Shown: positions 37,176-46,154, counted from the first letter of the stretch. The stretch: DNA of 64,000 nt from Limosilactobacillus portuensis (GCF_014838735.1 NZ_JABUXQ010000007.1:1-64000), one strand, 5' to 3'. A program made the numbers and translations. Notes: generated from the letters alone by a model not told the origin.

Positions 37176-37766
37176 ATGAATAGTAAAAAACAAATTAACT
37201 GGTGGAAATGAGCATTTATTACTTTGGTCTTGTTAATTGTAATTAGCTGTGGTGTTGTTCTTCAGCGGGCGACCGCACCAGCACCACAAGCAGAAATGTC
37301 GCAAACCACCAAGGCTAATGATTCATCATTAATGGTGGAGTTAAACCGAAAACAAGTAAATGCCTTGTCAGCAAATTATTTGGATAATTTTTTAAAGGAT
37401 AATAAAATTAAATATAAGTTTATTGTTGGTGAAAAATACGCAACGTTAGTCGGCGATACTAGGTTTCTTGGTACTAAGATTCGGTTCGCAATTAATTTTA
37501 TTCCTGAACGGACAAGTCAGGGAAACATTCTTTTGCGTGCTAAAGGATTAAGTGTTGGGCGCCTCAATATCCCAATTAAGTTTGTGATGGGATACATCGC
37601 AAAAAATTATAATATTCCTAAGTGGGTTTCCATTAATTCAAAGAAAGAGACCGTTTTGCTAGATTTAAATCGTTATAGTAAAAATCGACAATTGAAGTAT
37701 TCAGCGCAAGAAATTAACATGCAAAATGGTCAGTTTAAATTTCTAATTACTGTTCCTGAAAAATAA
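37176..37766 (+). pseudogene. YpmS family (DUF2140) protein with an early stop codon
   Basis: An ATG at 37176 starts MNSKKQINWWK, then TGA at 37209-37211 stops the frame at codon 12. The same frame resumes (AFITLVLLIVISCGVVLQ, a signal/anchor segment) and encodes a full DUF2140-like exported domain to 37766. A tryptophan codon TGG fits the position (W-K-W-A-F), so one G-to-A change is likely. A weak restart at TTG 37224 could still give most of the anchor. Downstream genes remain intact, so polar effects are probably small. Confidence 0.72.
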
Positions 37767-37780
37767 AAGGAGGAAATTAG

Positions 37781-38008
37781 ATGGCAGTTCGTGAAAGCTT
37801 TTATCACTATTTAATGACGCAGCGAAAGCCTACGGATGCGGATGAAGTTGAACAGTTTGCTAATAACGCGTTCTACGATTCAGCCTTTCCAAAGCAGTCA
37901 ACGGATTTTGACGAAATTTCAAAATACCTAGAAGAAAATGCGGATTATTTACCCTCAATGACAATTTTTGATACCGCATGGCAACAATATCGCGATGCAA
38001 TGAATTAG
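37781..38008 (+). CDS. YozE family small protein
   Basis: A 75-residue protein with ESFYHYLMTQRKP near its start and a FDTAWQQYRDAM end, as in the SAM-like YozE family. AAGGAGG precedes its ATG. The family fold is known but its role is not. It sits between ypmS and rbgA. Confidence 0.85.
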   Translation: MAVRESFYHYLMTQRKPTDADEVEQFANNAFYDSAFPKQSTDFDEISKYLEENADYLPSMTIFDTAWQQYRDAMN

Positions 38009-38020
38009 GAGATGAAATAA

Positions 38021-38893
38021 ATGGCTACAATTCAATGGTTTCCGGGACATATGGCGAAGGCGCTTCGACAAATTCGTGAGCAAATGTCCTTAGTTGATAT
38101 TGTCTTTGAATTAGTTGATGCCCGGGTTCCTTATTCTTCACAGAATCCAGAAATAGCATTAGCAGCAGGGGATAAACCACGTTTATTAATTATGACTAAA
38201 ACGGATCTTGCGGATCCTAAACGATTAGATGAATGGTTAACTTACTTTAAGGAACACAACCAACCAGTGGTAGCACTTGATTCTCGTCAACAAAATGTTA
38301 GTAAAATTGTTACCGCTAAGAGTAAGGAAATCCTTCATGATAAGCTAGCAGAAGAAGCAGCCAAGGGATTAAAGAAGCGCCCTATTCGAGCAATGTGCGT
38401 TGGGGTTCCAAATGTAGGAAAGTCAACCCTATTAAATCACCTGGTAAAGAAGAATGTTGCCGTAACGGGAAACCGTCCGGGAGTTACAACGGGTCAACAA
38501 TGGCTACGTTCATCGGCTGAGTTGGAATTGCTAGATACACCAGGAGTTCTTTGGCATAAATTTGCCAGTCAGAAGCAGGGGACAATGCTTGCTTTGTCAG
38601 GGGCAATTAAAGATAGTCTTTACGCTAAAGACGATGTTGTCCTATTTGCCCTTGACTATCTTCGGCGCCAACAACCAGAAGAATTAAAGAAACGGTACCG
38701 ATTAACAGATGCTGACTTAGATGAAAGTGTTTCTAATCCAGACTTATTATTAAGAATTACAGATAAAATGGGGTTTCGTGATGATTATGATCGGGCCAGT
38801 GAACGGTTAATCTTTGAATTGCGTAAGGGAAAGCTAGGTCCCATTACGATGGAAATTCCAGCTGACTTAAATGAGGACGGAATTAATGAGTAA
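38021..38893 (+). CDS. rbgA: Ribosome biogenesis GTPase RbgA (YlqF)
   Basis: A 290-residue circularly permuted GTPase. It begins IQWFPGHMAKA; G4 (TKTDLAD) comes before G1 (GVPNVGKST), and the switch region DTPGVLW follows. The C-terminal ANTAR-like domain is present. RbgA drives a late step in 50S assembly. It overlaps rnhB by 8 nt. Confidence 0.95.
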   Translation: MATIQWFPGHMAKALRQIREQMSLVDIVFELVDARVPYSSQNPEIALAAGDKPRLLIMTKTDLADPKRLDEWLTYFKEHNQPVVALDSRQQNVSKIVTAKSKEILHDKLAEEAAKGLKKRPIRAMCVGVPNVGKSTLLNHLVKKNVAVTGNRPGVTTGQQWLRSSAELELLDTPGVLWHKFASQKQGTMLALSGAIKDSLYAKDDVVLFALDYLRRQQPEELKKRYRLTDADLDESVSNPDLLLRITDKMGFRDDYDRASERLIFELRKGKLGPITMEIPADLNEDGINE

Positions 38894-39659
38894 GCAAACG
38901 ATTGCAGAGATTAAACAAGCGCTTCAAACACTCCATGATTCAAATTCACCGTTATTACTAGAGTTATCTCAGGATCCGCGAAAGGGAGTTCAAAATGCTC
39001 TTCAGCAGTGGCAGCGACGAGAAGAACGCTATCAACAAGCATTAGCCGCATTTCATCAGCGGTTTAAATTTGAAAAACAGTATTGGCAGCAGGGATGTCA
39101 GTATGTAGCTGGAATGGACGAGGTCGGTCGTGGTCCATTAGCAGGACCGGTTGTAACGTGTGCCGTCATTTTGAGTCCAGAGTTTGATTTGATTGGGGTC
39201 ACTGACTCGAAACAGTTAACCCGTCATGAACGAGAACATCTTTACCTGCAAATTGTTAATGAGGCGGTTGAGGTTAGCATTGCGGTTAATAATTCGCAGA
39301 AAATTGATCAGTTAAATATCTATGCGGCAACACAAGATGCGATGATGACAAGCGTTCGTCAATTACATCATCGGCCCGAGCACTTAATTGTTGATGCTGT
39401 TCCTTTACCAGCGCTTGATATTCCCCAAACCACTTTAATTAAGGGAGATCAAAAATCAATAAGTGTAGCAGCAGCCAGCATTGTGGCTAAGGAGTATCGC
39501 GATCACCTAATGTGCGATTATGATCAGGTCTATCCCGGATATGATTTTGCTGAAAATATGGGATATGGAACAAAAAAGCACTTAGCTGGTTTACGTGAGT
39601 TAGGAGCAACCCCAATCCACCGTCGTTCATTTAATCCAGTTCCAGAATATTTAAAATAA
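38886..39659 (+). CDS. rnhB: Ribonuclease HII
   Basis: A 257-residue RNase HII that removes ribonucleotides from RNA-DNA hybrids. After an N-terminal helical extension (about 1-70) come the catalytic GMDEVGRGPLAGPV acidic pair, the later aspartate in HLIVDAVPLP and the conserved SIVAKEYRD and GYGTKKH. The ATG at 38886 follows GAGGA within rbgA. The neighbours rbgA and dprA match the usual cluster. Confidence 0.95.
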   Translation: MSKQTIAEIKQALQTLHDSNSPLLLELSQDPRKGVQNALQQWQRREERYQQALAAFHQRFKFEKQYWQQGCQYVAGMDEVGRGPLAGPVVTCAVILSPEFDLIGVTDSKQLTRHEREHLYLQIVNEAVEVSIAVNNSQKIDQLNIYAATQDAMMTSVRQLHHRPEHLIVDAVPLPALDIPQTTLIKGDQKSISVAAASIVAKEYRDHLMCDYDQVYPGYDFAENMGYGTKKHLAGLRELGATPIHRRSFNPVPEYLK

Positions 39660-39705
39660 TATTAAATTGAAAATTCTCCGTACTGTAATAGTAGGGGGGA
39701 TTTTT

Positions 39706-40359
39706 ATGTTACAAGCTCGAGAATTTTTATTAAAACTAAGCCTTTGTCCAGGATTAAGTCCAATTTCCCGGTGGCGACTATGGCGAACTGCAGAAAGAGC
39801 ACGGGCATTTAATAATCTTAGCCTGTTAATTGAACGTGCTGGTATTAGTATTCGTGCACAAAATGCTCTTTTAACAAAGTGGGACAGTATTGAGTTACGT
39901 GAAAAGATTCAATTAAATATGAAGCAGTCCTATATTACGATTGTAGATAGTGAATATCCGCGCCAACTAAGTGAGATTTTCTGTCCGCCATTAGTGTTGT
40001 TTTATCAGGGTGATCTTAGTCTTTTGAATACACAAGGTTTAGCGGTTGTTGGTGCTCGCCAGATGACAAGTTATGGGGAGGCAACACTAAAGGGAATTTT
40101 GCCAATAATTATAAAACGGGGAATTACAGTCATAAGTGGGTTGGCAGCTGGGGTTGATGGGCTAAGTCATGAGATTACATTAAAAAATCAGGGAAAAACA
40201 ATTGGTGTCATTGGTTCTGGATTAGACCAGGTATATCCCCGAAACCATCAGTATCTTCAGCAAACGGTTGCTGAGCAGGGACTGGTGATTTCTGAGTACG
40301 GGTTAGGCGAGAAGCCATTAGCTTGGCATTTTCCCGAGCGAAATACAAAGACTCACTGA
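39706..40359 (+). pseudogene. dprA: DprA, truncated by prophage integration
   Basis: Starts at ATG 39706 after AGGGGGG. The N-terminal SAM-like region and most of the Rossmann fold are intact (VVGARQMTSYGEATLKG, ISGLAAGVDGLSH, TIGVIGSGLDQVYP). The frame reads through WHFPERN and then leaves homology (TKTH, stop), where intact DprA continues as RNRIISGLS. About 60-80 C-terminal residues are missing, including part of the fold and the C-terminal domain. DprA loads RecA on incoming single strands during transformation, so this lysogen is probably transformation-deficient unless the prophage excises. Confidence 0.88.
40325..40350. other. Prophage 2 left attachment site (attL) in dprA
   Basis: dprA coding homology runs up to about 40344 (TTTCCCGAGCGAAAT) and stops there. 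An integrase read back toward the junction starts 85 bp further on. The core must lie within these bases; its exact length needs the right end, which is outside the window. Confidence 0.7.
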
Positions 40360-40396
40360 TGATTGCTGTAACAGCAGTAATAACAGTGAGTCTTTT
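40347..40396. terminator. Bidirectional terminator at the dprA-integrase junction
   Basis: AAAGACTCACTG (40347-40358) pairs with CAGTGAGTCTTT (40384-40395), with an inner TGCTG/CAGCA stem and T-runs on both strands. It is phage DNA and supplies the stop codon of truncated dprA. It also ends the leftward integrase transcript. Confidence 0.88.
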
Positions 40397-40434
40397 TCGT
40401 TTAGATTAGTTGTAAGGGGTATAAAAGGGGAAAA

Positions 40435-41577
40435 TTACATCAGTCTTATTATACTATTGTATTTTTCTTGAGCTTTTTTAGTTACATGCAAATATACCCT
40501 TGAAGTTATCTCGGAATCTGAGTGACCTAATCTCTTTTGAATTATGTATAATGGTACACCCATTTCCGCTAATTTGCTAACGTGAGTATGCCTAAAGGTG
40601 TGACTAGATAATATTTTATGTAAGCCTAATTTGTTCTTACATATAATTAATTGCTGGTTTAGTGCGTCTAAAGAGACAACATGATTTTTTACAGTAAATA
40701 AGAAGTCATTTTTGTGTTTGTTCTTAGAAAATTCGTTATAGATTTCAACGGCTCGATCAGGTAGAAGAATTGTGCGATAACTAGACTCAGTTTTTGTAAG
40801 TGGGCTTTTGTATTGTTCATCGAGAGTTAGTCCGTGATAAACAAGAGTACCGTGTATATCAACTAAATATTGATCATTTTCTTTATGAACATTTTTTATT
40901 TGAATGGTGCTAGCTTCTCCAAACCGCATGCCAGTTAAAGCTTGCCATTCACATATTGATGCGTATGTGCGTCGGAAAGGTGAGTGACACTCATTCTCCA
41001 GATAGTTAAGAACTTGTTCTAATTCGCCATCTTCTAAGAACTTTTCTTCAATGGTATTTGTAGTTTTTCGTCTGGGCCAATTGATTTGTAAATTAGCAGT
41101 GGGAATAGATGTTATATAGTCATGTTGATAAGCATATTTAAAAATATGATTTAGTTTTGCTTTTAGCTGCACTACGAAATTTTTATCATAATCTTCTTTG
41201 TATAGCATATTTTCAAAAAGATTAATTAAGTATTTTGGAGTAACTTTATTGATTAAAGTATCATAACCAATACGTGATTTTATTTGTTTCTTATAAGATA
41301 ACCATGAATAAAACGTACCAGATAGAACTTGCTTTTTGTAAATTGGCTCCCATTCTTCGATAGTTTGGCCGAGAGTAACGCCTTGTTTAATAGTCCCATC
41401 TTGAATGTGCTGGAGCTTATACTCTATTTTTCGTTCTAAGGCTATCTGAGCCTTTCTACGTGTCTGATTAGTATTCTTATCATAAGTGACTGAAACTTTC
41501 CGATATTTGCCTGTAAGTGGGTCCTTGTATTGTTCTCTGAACTTAGTCTTGCCATCTTTAGTTTCTTCGGCCCACAT
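40435..41577 (-). CDS. int: Phage integrase (tyrosine recombinase)
   Basis: A 380-residue integrase with an N-terminal arm-binding AP2-like domain (KFREQYKDPLTGKYRKVSVT, about 10-40), a SAM-like core-binding domain (about 70-150) and a complete catalytic domain: R in TGMRFGEAS, HTFRHTH, GHSD and the tyrosine in SRVYLHVT. It should integrate and excise prophage 2 at the dprA core. It is read toward attL, as usual. Confidence 0.94.
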   Translation of the reverse strand: MWAEETKDGKTKFREQYKDPLTGKYRKVSVTYDKNTNQTRRKAQIALERKIEYKLQHIQDGTIKQGVTLGQTIEEWEPIYKKQVLSGTFYSWLSYKKQIKSRIGYDTLINKVTPKYLINLFENMLYKEDYDKNFVVQLKAKLNHIFKYAYQHDYITSIPTANLQINWPRRKTTNTIEEKFLEDGELEQVLNYLENECHSPFRRTYASICEWQALTGMRFGEASTIQIKNVHKENDQYLVDIHGTLVYHGLTLDEQYKSPLTKTESSYRTILLPDRAVEIYNEFSKNKHKNDFLFTVKNHVVSLDALNQQLIICKNKLGLHKILSSHTFRHTHVSKLAEMGVPLYIIQKRLGHSDSEITSRVYLHVTKKAQEKYNSIIRLM

Positions 41578-41618
41578 AATTATTCCTTCTTTCGTACATA
41601 TGTTCTTTTAAGTGCCTT

Positions 41619-41646
41619 TTAACCCCGTCGAAATCGACGGGGTTAA
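41619..41646. other. Perfect 13-bp palindromic hairpin between int and HEPN gene
   Basis: TTAACCCCGTCGA pairs with TCGACGGGGTTAA around an AA loop. Neither strand has a following T-run, so it may be a weak terminator for the leftward cassette or an mRNA end-stabiliser. Confidence 0.5.
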
Positions 41647-41647
41647 C

Positions 41648-42400
41648 TTAAGATGTTATTTTATAGCTTTTTAATTTTATAAATTTATCAGTCTCAGTAA
41701 TTAAATATTCTAGAAAAGATATCACATCGTCAGCGTACTGCGAAATTTCTTGAGCAGTGAGTTTGCTACCTGCGTTTGAAAATGTATCAGATCCGTGGGC
41801 AAGACTATTTCTTGAGTTTTTTATGGTTAATAATTCATTACCGTATTGAGAAATTGATTCATGGTTTAGTGAGATATCATGCTCATTAAAAATTTGTTTT
41901 ATTTTTCTAAGATCAGCATTTCCAGAAAGTTTAAACTTATTGATTTTAAATTCTAGCGATCTGTTATTTAGAATTTCTGAGATTAATTTGGAAGAAGCAT
42001 TAACAATTCTTTGCGTGCTCTCTAGCTCACTGCCATCTTCTCCTTTGAAGGCATATTTCTTAAATAATTCTTTATAATAATTATCTAGTTGTTTGAAATT
42101 CAATTGCTCATTGTTAATTGACGTATAAACATTTACGATTTGTTGTTTTACTGTTGATTCGATTAGATTATACATCATCATTAAAGCATTTGATTTTAAT
42201 ATGACAAGAAAGGTAGATGAATCCTGCTTTTGACCACATTTGTCTATAACATTTTTTAAATATTGACCATAAGGGCTGTATGCATTTTTATCATCTTTAT
42301 GAAGAATAATTAGTTTATACAATTTATTTAAGATTTTAATGTAAAATCGTAGTTCATCAACTCGATCATTAAAATTAGGCTGTTCTTTCATTTCTTTCAC
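41648..42400 (-). CDS. HEPN protein (MAE_28990-like), putative RNase
   Basis: A 250-residue helical protein ending a three-gene leftward cassette. It carries the HEPN motif R197-N-S-L-A-H202 (Rx4-6H type), the catalytic pair of HEPN ribonucleases. The rest is charged helices with no membrane segment. It overlaps the DUF262 gene by 26 nt (17 nt if the ATG at 42391 is used). HEPN proteins of this type occur beside DUF262 proteins and methyltransferases, suggesting a toxin or effector part. Its target is unknown. Confidence 0.7.
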   Translation of the reverse strand: MKEMKEQPNFNDRVDELRFYIKILNKLYKLIILHKDDKNAYSPYGQYLKNVIDKCGQKQDSSTFLVILKSNALMMMYNLIESTVKQQIVNVYTSINNEQLNFKQLDNYYKELFKKYAFKGEDGSELESTQRIVNASSKLISEILNNRSLEFKINKFKLSGNADLRKIKQIFNEHDISLNHESISQYGNELLTIKNSRNSLAHGSDTFSNAGSKLTAQEISQYADDVISFLEYLITETDKFIKLKSYKITS

Positions 42401-43442
42401 TACACTTTAATAAATAATTTTTAACAAATTCAATTCGCTGAATAACTCTTTTTCTGCTATTGCTTCCATCTGATGTTGTTAATTTTTTAAACTCTTGATT
42501 TTCAATTAGTATCTTAATATCTTGTTCTTTTATATTTAAATGACTATTTTCTTTAAGAGCTAAATTCGTTCCTACTGAAATAGCTTCAAAACGGACACGA
42601 GGAGTCTGATTTCTAGAATTCTTAAAAACATTAACAGGATAATTATTACGAATAAAATTAAATGTATTTATAAATTCCTCCCTATATTCATTTTTTTGGT
42701 CAGTACTCAAATTTATTTCTCTAAATTGCTTTACGAAATCGTCAACGAAGATATTTACACGGTGTTTAAAATTATGATAGTTATGTGAATAAGCAAAAAA
42801 TCTTGAAACTAATTCAATATCTTCTTCTCTTTGCTTCTTTGTTGAACTAAGCTCTACTAGTTCCAGAAAAACTTTCTTTTTTGCTAATTCTTTTATTATT
42901 TTCATAAATGGATTTAATAATTCAGATCCACTTCTTATTTCAGAAGGACTAGCAATTAACGATGAAGTATTAATTCTATTAAACAAATCGATTCTTGTAG
43001 CTTCATCTGTATCTCTTCTTAGTACGATAACTCTTAATGAATATGCTTTAAGCCTAAACTGTTCGTCTTCTGGGAGGTTACTAAAAGTAAAATCATTTAA
43101 TTCTGTTAATTTTTCCAATTTATCTAATTTCAATTCATCTTTTAAAAATTCTGATAATGTTGATATTCTTTGTAAACCATCAACAATTTCTAACTTTCCT
43201 GTCTTAGTATCCGATAAAAATAGCATTGGAATAGGGTACCCTAAAAGTAATGATTCAATAAACCTGGCCTTTCTATGAAGATCCCACACGCCTGCATTTC
43301 TTTGATAATTTGGACTGTAAAAAGTTTGATTATCATAATTATTGACTAAATAATCTATAGGATAATCTCTAGTGTCATAACTAATTTGTTTTTGTAATTT
43401 TTTAATTTGAGTATTCGCTTTAATTATTTTTTCCTTTTCCAT
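42375..43442 (-). CDS. DUF262 (ParB/sulfiredoxin-like NTPase) protein
   Basis: A 355-residue protein with an N-terminal DUF262 domain: YQRNAGVWDLHRKARFIESL (about 48-67), LLGYPIPMLFLS and VDGLQRISTLSEFL, then a helical region with LFNRINTSS. DUF262 forms the N-terminal half of GmrSD-type restriction enzymes, but the HNH DUF1524 half is absent here. It overlaps the methyltransferase gene by 23 nt and the HEPN gene by up to 26 nt, implying one operon and possibly one complex. Confidence 0.8.
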   Translation of the reverse strand: MEKEKIIKANTQIKKLQKQISYDTRDYPIDYLVNNYDNQTFYSPNYQRNAGVWDLHRKARFIESLLLGYPIPMLFLSDTKTGKLEIVDGLQRISTLSEFLKDELKLDKLEKLTELNDFTFSNLPEDEQFRLKAYSLRVIVLRRDTDEATRIDLFNRINTSSLIASPSEIRSGSELLNPFMKIIKELAKKKVFLELVELSSTKKQREEDIELVSRFFAYSHNYHNFKHRVNIFVDDFVKQFREINLSTDQKNEYREEFINTFNFIRNNYPVNVFKNSRNQTPRVRFEAISVGTNLALKENSHLNIKEQDIKILIENQEFKKLTTSDGSNSRKRVIQRIEFVKNYLLKCSERNERTA

Positions 43443-44484
43443 ACGAATTAACCCCTTTTATTATACTTTTCCCAATTGCTTCTCCTAGTTTAACCGGAAC
43501 AGCATTGCCAATCATTACTCCCAAATCATATCCTGAAATTGGATGCTTCTTATCTAGAAAAATATAATCCTTAGGAAATGTTTGTAATGTTGCCCCTTCT
43601 CTAAATGAAATAGCTCGGTCTTGATCAGGATGTCCAAATCTTCCATTTCCATAGCCGTAGAATTTTGTTGTAATAGTTGGAGCGGGCTTGTTCCACTCCA
43701 TTCGACCATATACAGCTGTATACGATTTACCACTTTTTTTCTTATATGCTTTCAAAATTAAATTATCATCCCAATCATGCCAAGTTCCACCAGGCTTTGA
43801 TTGTCTTATTCGTTTTAAATTAATAGATGAGAGCTTTGGAGAATGATGCATAGGATCATCATTATTTGTTTCTCCAGCTTTTATTGCAGGAAACTTACCA
43901 ATTGCATCTTTTACAGTTGGATAATTATCTTTAGCATATAGCGGAGGAATAAGATCTATATTTTTTAATTTACTAGCTAATAGTACTAATCGTTTTCGCT
44001 TTTGTGGAACTCCATAATCAGGTGCAAAAACTATATGCCAATTAACCTGATATCCAGATTTTTTAAGCGTTTTTATAAATCTATTAAAAATGGGCTCTTT
44101 TGCCAATTGAGGGACATTTTCCATAGAGACTATATCCGGTTGTACGTCTTTTGCTATTCTTGAAAAACTATCAAGGAGGTCCATTTTGTTTACACTAGCA
44201 TCAGTACCTTTATATCTGTAACTGTAGGATGAAAAAGGTTGACATGGAGCACAGCCGACTAAAACTTTAATATCTGTGTCTTTGGGGTATAAATCATTAA
44301 TCTCAGAACCGGATATTTGCTTTAAATCCCCTTGTATAAATTTTGAATTGTTATTTTGTGTATATGAGAATTTGCATTTTTTCTCAATATCAATACCGGC
44401 AACAACATTAATGTTTGTATTTTGCAAACCTCTTGTAAGACCGCCAATTCCGCAAAATAAATCTACAGCGTTAATTTTCATCAT
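43420..44484 (-). CDS. DNA cytosine-5 methyltransferase
   Basis: A 354-residue C5 methyltransferase. Motif I is VDLFCGIGGL, the catalytic motif IV is APCQPFSSYS, motif VI is MENVPQL, motif VIII contains VPQKRKRLVLL and motif X is GNAVPVKLG. The variable target-recognition region (about 215-280) is short. It methylates cytosine in a sequence that cannot be read from the protein. As first gene of the cassette it probably protects host DNA, with DUF262 and HEPN proteins as the other arm. Very AT-rich relative to the core genome. Confidence 0.9.
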   Translation of the reverse strand: MMKINAVDLFCGIGGLTRGLQNTNINVVAGIDIEKKCKFSYTQNNNSKFIQGDLKQISGSEINDLYPKDTDIKVLVGCAPCQPFSSYSYRYKGTDASVNKMDLLDSFSRIAKDVQPDIVSMENVPQLAKEPIFNRFIKTLKKSGYQVNWHIVFAPDYGVPQKRKRLVLLASKLKNIDLIPPLYAKDNYPTVKDAIGKFPAIKAGETNNDDPMHHSPKLSSINLKRIRQSKPGGTWHDWDDNLILKAYKKKSGKSYTAVYGRMEWNKPAPTITTKFYGYGNGRFGHPDQDRAISFREGATLQTFPKDYIFLDKKHPISGYDLGVMIGNAVPVKLGEAIGKSIIKGVNSYGKGKNN

Positions 44485-44630
44485 TATAGTTACTCCTGAT
44501 TTTGAAATGTTAATTTAGTATATCAAATTTCAAAAAAATTCTCGAGTAATGTATTTATCTATTAGTTACTCGGTCAATAGATTTTTCTCTTAAATCACTA
44601 AAATATTTACTTTTCATAAGCTCTCCCTAA

Positions 44631-45278
44631 TTACCTTTTAAACTGCTTCCCGCAGTCCATGCAGACAAAATCAGTCTTACCAGTTTTCTTACCCGCAAAT
44701 CCTGCAAGTACACCAATACCACCAGTTAACACTGCGCCGGCTGCTGCTTTACCAACAGAAAAAGACTTTTTGTCAGCACCAAGTGGCTTAACGTTCTCAC
44801 TATTACAATAAGGGCAGAATAACGTTTCAACTTCAGCTTTATCTTTTGAGATAGCTTTAAGTGAACGGTCATTTTTAAAATATGCCAAAAAGTAATCACT
44901 ATCATGATTATTAATCCAAGCATTAACAGTATCGTTCTGGTCTTTGAAAACTTTATGGATACAATTACTACAAATTCGTTTGTTATCTTTAGTAATTGTA
45001 GCTTTGAATGCGCTAATTTTTCTTCCACATCCTATACATCTGTCAGGTGCTATTAAAATAGCAGTTTGGTTTTTAGAGATAAGATCCTTTATTTCAGCGC
45101 TTGTATGTTTCTGAACCCAGGATGCATAAGTAGGCTTAATGCCAATGTGTTCTTTACCAGTAGTTTCTCCAAATAATTTATTTGTATCATCTAAACACAG
45201 CAACGCACCATCAGAAGTAATGGTTTTAGCATTCAGAATGCCTAATTTTTTACCACATACTAAACAATTTCTACTCAT
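44631..45278 (-). CDS. Double zinc-ribbon (DUF4428-like) phage protein
   Basis: A 215-residue protein starting at 45278 with AAGGAAG upstream. Three Cys4 knuckles are visible: CLVCGKKLG at the start, CIGCGRKISAF with CSNCIH in the middle, and CPYCNSEN with CMDCGKQF at the end. A short hydrophobic glycine/alanine stretch (KAAAGAVLTGGIGVLAGFAG) lies before the last ribbon and could enter the membrane. It follows ImmA and the repressor, a usual place for lysogenic-conversion or superinfection genes. The function is unknown. Confidence 0.65.
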   Translation of the reverse strand: MSRNCLVCGKKLGILNAKTITSDGALLCLDDTNKLFGETTGKEHIGIKPTYASWVQKHTSAEIKDLISKNQTAILIAPDRCIGCGRKISAFKATITKDNKRICSNCIHKVFKDQNDTVNAWINNHDSDYFLAYFKNDRSLKAISKDKAEVETLFCPYCNSENVKPLGADKKSFSVGKAAAGAVLTGGIGVLAGFAGKKTGKTDFVCMDCGKQFKR

Positions 45279-45291
45279 CACTAGCACTTCC

Positions 45292-45693
45292 TTACATAAT
45301 CTTTTTTAATTTGAGACTAACAATATATTCAAGATTAATTGGTACTCCAAATTGCTCGCAGAAGACGATCGGATTGTTAATCTCAATATCATTGTCATAA
45401 CAATATGAAAGCAGAATATCGATTGCTGTACAGTTGGCACGATATTCTGTTTTTGTGTGCACAGTTACTGAGTGATAGTAGTTAACGCCTTCGTCATGAT
45501 TAATTAAGTGTCCTAATTCGTGAGCAAAAGAAAAAGGAACTTCCCATTTATTACGCCAATTCATGTTAATTAACACTTTTTGGTATTTGCTACTAGCACT
45601 TGAAGGAAAATCTGGTGGAAGTTCTTCAGTTAAAGTTGAAGAGATTCCTCGGTCAAATCCATAATTGATCAAATAAGAGATCAAGTTATTCAT
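45292..45693 (-). CDS. ImmA/IrrE family metallopeptidase
   Basis: A 133-residue protein with the zinc-protease motif FAHELGHLINHDE (HExxH). It lies directly downstream of the CI-like repressor, one base apart. ImmA-type proteases cleave or antagonise phage repressors to trigger induction. A canonical length and an intact motif suggest it works. Confidence 0.88.
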   Translation of the reverse strand: MNNLISYLINYGFDRGISSTLTEELPPDFPSSASSKYQKVLINMNWRNKWEVPFSFAHELGHLINHDEGVNYYHSVTVHTKTEYRANCTAIDILLSYCYDNDIEINNPIVFCEQFGVPINLEYIVSLKLKKIM

Positions 45694-45694
45694 A

Positions 45695-46015
45695 CTAATC
45701 CTTCCCGTTCATCAACCGTTTTATTAAAGCTTTATCTTCGTCTGATAACAGCTTTCCTTGATAGGTGAAAATAACATCATCATCATCTAGATCGGCAGTT
45801 CTTTCGCTATCAGTTTTGCGCCCTAATAAATAGTCAGCCGATACGTTAAATAAGTTCGCCAATTTGTTAACTGTGCTGAATTCCGGCTCACGTCTACCGT
45901 ACTCATAATTTGCATATGTTTGCATGCTTGAAAGACCAATAGCTTTAGCTACGTAAGTCTTACTCCAGCCTTTACTTTCCCTTAAATTAGTAAGACGTTC
46001 ACCAAACTCTGACAT
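45695..46015 (-). CDS. CI-like phage repressor (XRE family)
   Basis: A 106-residue repressor with an N-terminal helix-turn-helix (about 8-62: SKTYVAKAIGLSSMQTYANYEYGRR region) and a short acidic C-terminus. There is no LexA-like autoprotease domain, consistent with induction by the adjacent ImmA. The start at 46015 lies 9 nt from AAGGAG. It is divergent from the Cro-like gene across an operator region. Confidence 0.88.
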   Translation of the reverse strand: MSEFGERLTNLRESKGWSKTYVAKAIGLSSMQTYANYEYGRREPEFSTVNKLANLFNVSADYLLGRKTDSERTADLDDDDVIFTYQGKLLSDEDKALIKRLMNGKD

Positions 46016-46050
46016 AATCAACAACTCCTTTTGACTGTATAATACACCTG

Positions 46051-46154
46051 TTAAACAAAAAGATTACTCTTTTAGCCAAAAAGTTTATAAAAAGTGTTGA
46101 CTTAGACAAAACGGCAAGGTATTATAATAACTGTAAGTTAAACGAAACGGCTAA
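46051..46154. promoter_or_regulatory. Lysogeny switch: promoters and operators between CI and Cro
   Basis: Three 17-bp sites share TTARAC-N5-GGCTAA: 46072-46088 (reverse orientation), 46102-46118 and 46138-46154. A weaker half-site lies at 46051-46067. A rightward promoter TTGACT (46097-46102), 17 bp and TATTAT (46120-46125) is covered by the second site, so repressor bound there should block Cro transcription. Confidence 0.7.

Noticed and set aside
37209-37211. TGA as selenocysteine codon in the ypmS-like gene
   Set aside because: No SECIS-like element or selenoprotein context; a tryptophan codon fits the position better.
41619-41646. Perfect palindrome as a standard terminator
   Set aside because: No T-run on either strand, so only a general hairpin is claimed.
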